Of a stretch of 64,000 nt of DNA, positions 60,280 through 64,000 are shown one piece after another. The notes under the pieces are model-generated. The model searched no databases. It had not been told where the DNA came from and was given only the letters and a program-made list of their open reading frames with translations. Origin of the DNA: Verrucomicrobiaceae bacterium. Its GTDB lineage: Bacteria > Verrucomicrobiota > Verrucomicrobiia > Verrucomicrobiales > Verrucomicrobiaceae. A program made the position numbers and the translations under genes. The first letter of the stretch is position 1, and each line of letters starts with the position of its first letter. Location of the stretch: the NCBI GenBank assembly GCA_947458455.1, contig CANGYJ010000008.1, positions 1 through 64,000 on the forward strand, written 5' to 3'.

Positions 60280-61863
60280 ATGAAAGTCGCCTTCATCCCC
60301 TTCACCGCCCTGCTGCTGCCATTGGCCGCGCTGCACGCTGCTGACGCACCTTCACTGCAACCTCCGCTTCATCTCGGTCCACCGCGTGCCGATCAGGCGG
60401 TGACGAACCGTGCTTTCACGGGCATCCCGAGCATGGCGGTCGCGCCGAAGGGACGGCTATGGGCCACTTGGTATGCGGGTGTCACACCGGGCGAGGATTT
60501 GAACAACTATGTCGTGCTCAGCACCAGCGGCGATGATGGCAAGATATGGAACGAAGTGCTGGTGGTCGATCCCGATGCGGGCGGTCCCGTGCGCGATTTC
60601 GATCCTGAGTTGTGGGTGTCGCCGGATGGAAGGCTATTCTTCTTTTGGGCGCAGATGGAGAAAGGTCGGCGCGATGTCGAGCTCGGCGTGTGGTGCATCG
60701 AGACGAGCGAGCCCGATGCCGCGCAACCGACGTGGTCCAAGCCGCGCCGTATCGGCGATGGCGTGATGATGTGCAAGCCACTCATGCTTTCCTCCGGCGA
60801 ATGGGTGCTGCCGATTTCCAAATGGAAGGGGCACGACAACAGCGCGCAGATGATCGTCTCCAACGACCAGGGCAAGACTTGGTCTCTACGTGGCGGATGC
60901 AACGTGCCGACCGCCGTGCGCCAATTCGACGAACACATGTTTGTCGAACGCAAGGACAGCTCGCTCTGGCTGCTCGCGCGCACCACCTACGGCATCGGTG
61001 AAAGCGTGAGCACGGACGGAGGCAAGACATGGCCCGAGCTGAAACCATCGAGCATCTTGCACACGCCTTCGCGCTTCTTCATCCGTCGGCTCGCATCGGG
61101 AAATCTGCTGCTGGTCAAACACGGCCCGCTCGACACCCGCACCAGCCGCTCGCATCTCACGGCTTACATTTCGAAGGACGATGGCAAGACATGGGGCGGC
61201 GGACTCATGCTCGATGGACGCCTCGGCGTTTCCTATCCCGACGGCCAGCAGACGCCCGACGGCCGCATCCGCATCATCTACGACTACAGCCGCACCGCTG
61301 ACCGCAACATCCTCATGGCCGCGTTCCGCGAGGAAGATGTGGCCGCGGGCAAGGACGTCAGCGGCGCCGTAAGTTTGCGCCAGCTCGTCAGCAAAGCCAC
61401 CGGCGGCCAGGAGAAACCAAAGCCCTCGACAGCTCCCGTCCACACCAACGCCGACGGCAAACCGATGCGCACGACAAAGCCCGGCACACTCACCAGTGCC
61501 GACATCAAACCGCAACCACTCATCCCCGGCGCGAAACTCTTCACCGACCGCGCCTACATCGCGGCAGAGCTTCCCACATCACTCAAGAATGCGCACTTCC
61601 TGCCCATCGCGATGAACGGCCAGAAGACAATCAGATGCGACCGCGCTGGCACGGTCTTCTTCCTCACGCCCGTATTGGAACGCAATGGCGACACTACCGC
61701 GCAGCCCCTGATGGACCAAGGCTTCGATAAAGTCACCCTGCCCGAAATCCCGCTCTTCAATCCCACATCGCCCGGCAACTTCTGCACCCTGTTCCAAAAG
61801 GACTGCGCCGCCGGCGAAACCATCCTCATCGGCAAATGGGCCGTGCCAGTTTTCTTCCCATGA
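60280..61863 (+). CDS. Secreted sialidase-family protein
   Basis: The 527-residue product has a signal peptide (L-L-L-P-L-A-A-L-H-A) and a sialidase-type beta-propeller with four Asp boxes (S-G-D-D-G-K-I-W, S-N-D-Q-G-K-T-W, S-T-D-G-G-K-T-W, S-K-D-D-G-K-T-W) in about residues 35-365. Conserved Arg in R-A-F-T-G-I-P-S and Y-D-Y-S-R-T near the end of the propeller would fit a sialidase-like site, but this is not proven. A C-terminal extension of about 110 residues (F-T-D-R-A-Y, W-A-V-P-V-F-F-P) is a separate beta domain. Its stop overlaps the next start (ATGA at 61860). It stands between the two SUMF1-sialidase copies. Confidence 0.85.
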   Translation: MKVAFIPFTALLLPLAALHAADAPSLQPPLHLGPPRADQAVTNRAFTGIPSMAVAPKGRLWATWYAGVTPGEDLNNYVVLSTSGDDGKIWNEVLVVDPDAGGPVRDFDPELWVSPDGRLFFFWAQMEKGRRDVELGVWCIETSEPDAAQPTWSKPRRIGDGVMMCKPLMLSSGEWVLPISKWKGHDNSAQMIVSNDQGKTWSLRGGCNVPTAVRQFDEHMFVERKDSSLWLLARTTYGIGESVSTDGGKTWPELKPSSILHTPSRFFIRRLASGNLLLVKHGPLDTRTSRSHLTAYISKDDGKTWGGGLMLDGRLGVSYPDGQQTPDGRIRIIYDYSRTADRNILMAAFREEDVAAGKDVSGAVSLRQLVSKATGGQEKPKPSTAPVHTNADGKPMRTTKPGTLTSADIKPQPLIPGAKLFTDRAYIAAELPTSLKNAHFLPIAMNGQKTIRCDRAGTVFFLTPVLERNGDTTAQPLMDQGFDKVTLPEIPLFNPTSPGNFCTLFQKDCAAGETILIGKWAVPVFFP

Positions 61864-63968
61864 AACCCACCCTCACACTCCTCACCGCCCTCCTCCTTGC
61901 ATCGCTGCACGCCGCCGAGCCCGTCACCAACTCCATCGGCATGAAGCTCGTGCCCATCCAGCCCGGCACGTTCACGATGGGCCAGGACGGGCCGCCGCTG
62001 GAGGATTATCTGCGGCAGAAGCGGTTCGGCGAGATGCATAAGGACATCGACCGGATCGACTTCGATGAGAAGCCCGCGCACCAGGTCACGATCACGCAGC
62101 CGTTTTACATCGGCGTCACCGAGGTCACCGTGGCGCAGTATCGGCAGTTTGATCCTGAGTTTAAAAAGAACGATCCGAAGTCGAAGCCCGCGGATGAGGA
62201 TGCGGCCAGCGGCGTCTCCTGGCATAAGGCGGTCGAGTTCTGCGAATGGCTCGCGAAGAAGGAAGGCAAGACCTATCGCCTGCCCACCGAGGCCGAGTGG
62301 GAGTATGCATGCCGTGCGGGCACGAAGACGCTGTTCCACACCGGCGACACGTTGCCGGACGGTTATCAGAAGTGGTTCGGGGAGGAAAACCTGCGCGGCG
62401 TGTATTTTCCGCCGGGACCGATGCCGCGTGAGTATGACTGGCGGAATGTCGGGAAGCCTGCGGCGAGCTTGAAGCAGGGGCAAATCATCGGGCTGACTCA
62501 TCCCGTGGAGGAATCGAAGGCAGGTGGCGCGGGTTCCTTCCGTGTGGCGCAGAAGACGCCGAATGCTTGGGGCCTGCATGACATGCATGGCAACTTGGCG
62601 GAGTGGTGCAGCGATTGGTATGGGCCGTATGAGAGCGGTGCACAGACGGACCCGCTGGGCCGTGCGGATGGCGACTGCCGCGTCTTTCGCGGTGGATTTC
62701 ATTCCTCAATGATCCGCTTCCTGCGTTCGGCGAATCGCGGCTCGTGGGTGACGAACTCTGCGAGCGCACGCATCGGCTTCCGCGTGGTGCAGGGTGAGCT
62801 TCCGAAGGGAAAGCTGCTGCCCGTGGCCGCACCGCCGCTGAACGCGCAGAACGTGAGCCAGACCGTGCCGACTATCACGCCACAGCCAGCGGACGCGCCC
62901 TTCTTTGATGGTCCGAAGCCCTTCGTTCGCATCCCCGAGGGCGCGGTCGGCCCCGTGTTCATCAGTCAGAATCACAGCCCGTCCATCACCGAGTGCCCGA
63001 ATGGCGATTTGCTCGCCGTTTGGTTCTCCACCCTCGGCGAAACCGATCTCACCACGTCCAACGCCGGCTCGCGACTGCGCTTCGGTGCCAAGGAGTGGGA
63101 AGCCGCCTCATCTTTCTGGGATGCGATGGACGTGAACGACCACGCGCCGAAAATCTGGTGGGATGGCGGCAAGACGATCTTCCACATCGTCGAAGGCCGA
63201 CAGCATGGCGACATCCTGATCCGCAAATCTACCGACAACGGCGCGACCTGGTCGAAGGCCGAAGTGATGCGGGCACACGGGGAGTCGGCCAGCAATCCCA
63301 TCCGCACGAAGGAAGGCGTCATCGCGATCCCGTTTGACTCCGCTGGCCTGTCCATCAGCCGCGACAACGGCAAGAGCTGGAGCGAGACCGGGCGGCATCG
63401 GCGCGGCTCGGAGGACATTCAGCCCGGAGGCAAAGGTCCTTTCATCGCGGGCATTCATTCCCCCATCGTCGAACTCGCTGACGGACGCCTCATGGCCTTC
63501 GGTCGCCTCTCGGCGGAGGAGCCCGCGCAAAAGCGTTTCGACCTCAAAATGCCCGTCAGCTATTCCAGCGACCTCGGTGAGACATGGAAGTGGGACATCA
63601 GCGAGTTCCCCGTGGTCAGCAACACCCAGCGCCCCGCCATGCTGCGTCTCAAAGAAGGCCCCATCGTGCTGTGTTCCTTCACCGATCAGGCCCGCACGCC
63701 AAAAAACGAGCGCATCGGTCTAACCTTCAAATCCACTGGTGGCGACTACACCGGCATCGGGCTCTTCACCGCCGTCAGCTACGACGAAGGCAATACCTGG
63801 CCCGACCGCCGCCTCATCGCCCCCGAAGGCAAAACCACCGCCGACATCAACGGCTACCTCGCCCTCACTCAAACGCGCGACGGACGCATCCAACTCATCA
63901 CCAGCAAGGACCACTACGCCTTCAACCTCGCGTGGCTCAAAGCCCTGCCGCCTGCGCCGTGGAAGTAA
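61860..63968 (+). CDS. Secreted SUMF1-sialidase fusion protein (copy 2)
   Basis: The 702-residue protein is a clear paralogue of the gene at 58070: same order of signal, SUMF1 domain (G-T-F-T-M-G-Q-D-G-P, Y-R-L-P-T-E-A-E-W-E-Y-A-C-R, D-M-H-G-N-L-A-E-W, I-G-F-R-V-V) and sialidase propeller with four Asp boxes. It carries F-R-G-G-F-H-S where copy 1 has F-R-D-G-P-H-S. Again no Cys pair is present at the FGE active-site position. The signal here is a plain one (L-L-T-A-L-L-L-A-S-L-H-A) without the palindrome found in copy 1. It starts in an ATGA overlap with the standalone sialidase. Confidence 0.88.
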   Translation: MKPTLTLLTALLLASLHAAEPVTNSIGMKLVPIQPGTFTMGQDGPPLEDYLRQKRFGEMHKDIDRIDFDEKPAHQVTITQPFYIGVTEVTVAQYRQFDPEFKKNDPKSKPADEDAASGVSWHKAVEFCEWLAKKEGKTYRLPTEAEWEYACRAGTKTLFHTGDTLPDGYQKWFGEENLRGVYFPPGPMPREYDWRNVGKPAASLKQGQIIGLTHPVEESKAGGAGSFRVAQKTPNAWGLHDMHGNLAEWCSDWYGPYESGAQTDPLGRADGDCRVFRGGFHSSMIRFLRSANRGSWVTNSASARIGFRVVQGELPKGKLLPVAAPPLNAQNVSQTVPTITPQPADAPFFDGPKPFVRIPEGAVGPVFISQNHSPSITECPNGDLLAVWFSTLGETDLTTSNAGSRLRFGAKEWEAASSFWDAMDVNDHAPKIWWDGGKTIFHIVEGRQHGDILIRKSTDNGATWSKAEVMRAHGESASNPIRTKEGVIAIPFDSAGLSISRDNGKSWSETGRHRRGSEDIQPGGKGPFIAGIHSPIVELADGRLMAFGRLSAEEPAQKRFDLKMPVSYSSDLGETWKWDISEFPVVSNTQRPAMLRLKEGPIVLCSFTDQARTPKNERIGLTFKSTGGDYTGIGLFTAVSYDEGNTWPDRRLIAPEGKTTADINGYLALTQTRDGRIQLITSKDHYAFNLAWLKALPPAPWK

Positions 63969-63982
63969 ATCACAACAAAGCC

Positions 63983-64000
63983 ATGAAACGCACCATCAAG
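63983..64000 (+). CDS. Start of the next operon gene (truncated by window end)
   Basis: An ATG at 63983, 14 bases past the previous stop, begins M-K-R-T-I-K. A basic start like this suggests another exported protein in the same operon. Only six codons are visible. Confidence 0.35.

Overview
The window reads as chromosomal DNA of a Verrucomicrobia-type bacterium (PVC group; Prosthecobacter/Verrucomicrobium-like is my best guess, made from gene content only). The reasons are several secreted 'planctomycete cytochrome' proteins (DUF1592/DUF1587 type and DUF1549/DUF1553 type), a Tat-exported Gfo/Idh/MocA oxidoreductase, a DUF1080 protein, SUMF1-sialidase fusions, and a giant autotransporter-repeat protein with a PEP-CTERM anchor. 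Start codons mostly lack strong Shine-Dalgarno sequences, and many operon genes are joined by ATGA overlaps.

Left end (1-6900): a partial SH3-domain gene and an IS630 transposase remnant precede a compact integrated element of about 5.3 kb. The element is bounded by a 31-bp direct repeat (1447-1477 and 6787-6817) that is the 3' end of a tRNA-Cys gene; the intact tRNA sits at 6788-6862. Inside are a tyrosine recombinase, an excisionase-like helix-turn-helix protein, a possible HUH-type replication protein, and unrecognised cargo of small membrane proteins, a lipoprotein and a basic protein. Two small genes there, and one more in the photolyase operon, are under 60 codons.

6900-25700 is mostly core and periplasmic genes: mtnP, maf, a PQQ-type beta-propeller protein, a multi-haem-motif DUF1592 protein, hflK-hflC with an endonuclease/exonuclease/phosphatase protein, a DUF1549/DUF1553 protein with a partner beta-sandwich protein, and a Tat Gfo/Idh/MocA oxidoreductase. 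Between 10.5 and 11.3 kb lies debris: a Uma2-like remnant, a nested palindrome and an orphan antitoxin-like gene.

25.7-39.6 kb is a single minus-strand gene for a 4634-residue autotransporter-strand-repeat protein with a PEP-CTERM tail; its architecture looks like two or more adhesins joined end to end.

40-45.5 kb holds a tightly packed minus-strand operon: FeS-type photolyase, TspO, short-chain dehydrogenase, lipocalin, SOUL haem-binding protein and DUF2256, with a Nif3 protein beyond it. It looks like a light/porphyrin stress unit. A DUF1080 gene and the initiator tRNA follow.

47-64 kb is a plus-strand catabolic region: a FadR-type regulator with its own palindrome, a large PSCyt/PSD1 protein, two broken genes (2-hydroxyacid dehydrogenase and fumarylacetoacetate hydrolase remnants), glcD-glcE-glcF-like genes, a PQQ sugar dehydrogenase-cytochrome c fusion, and three sialidase-type genes, two of them fused to SUMF1 domains. 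Together they suggest oxidation of hydroxyacids and sugars released from complex glycans, with electrons passed to periplasmic cytochromes. Small palindromic or tandem repeats lie inside several secreted-protein genes, often in the signal-peptide region.
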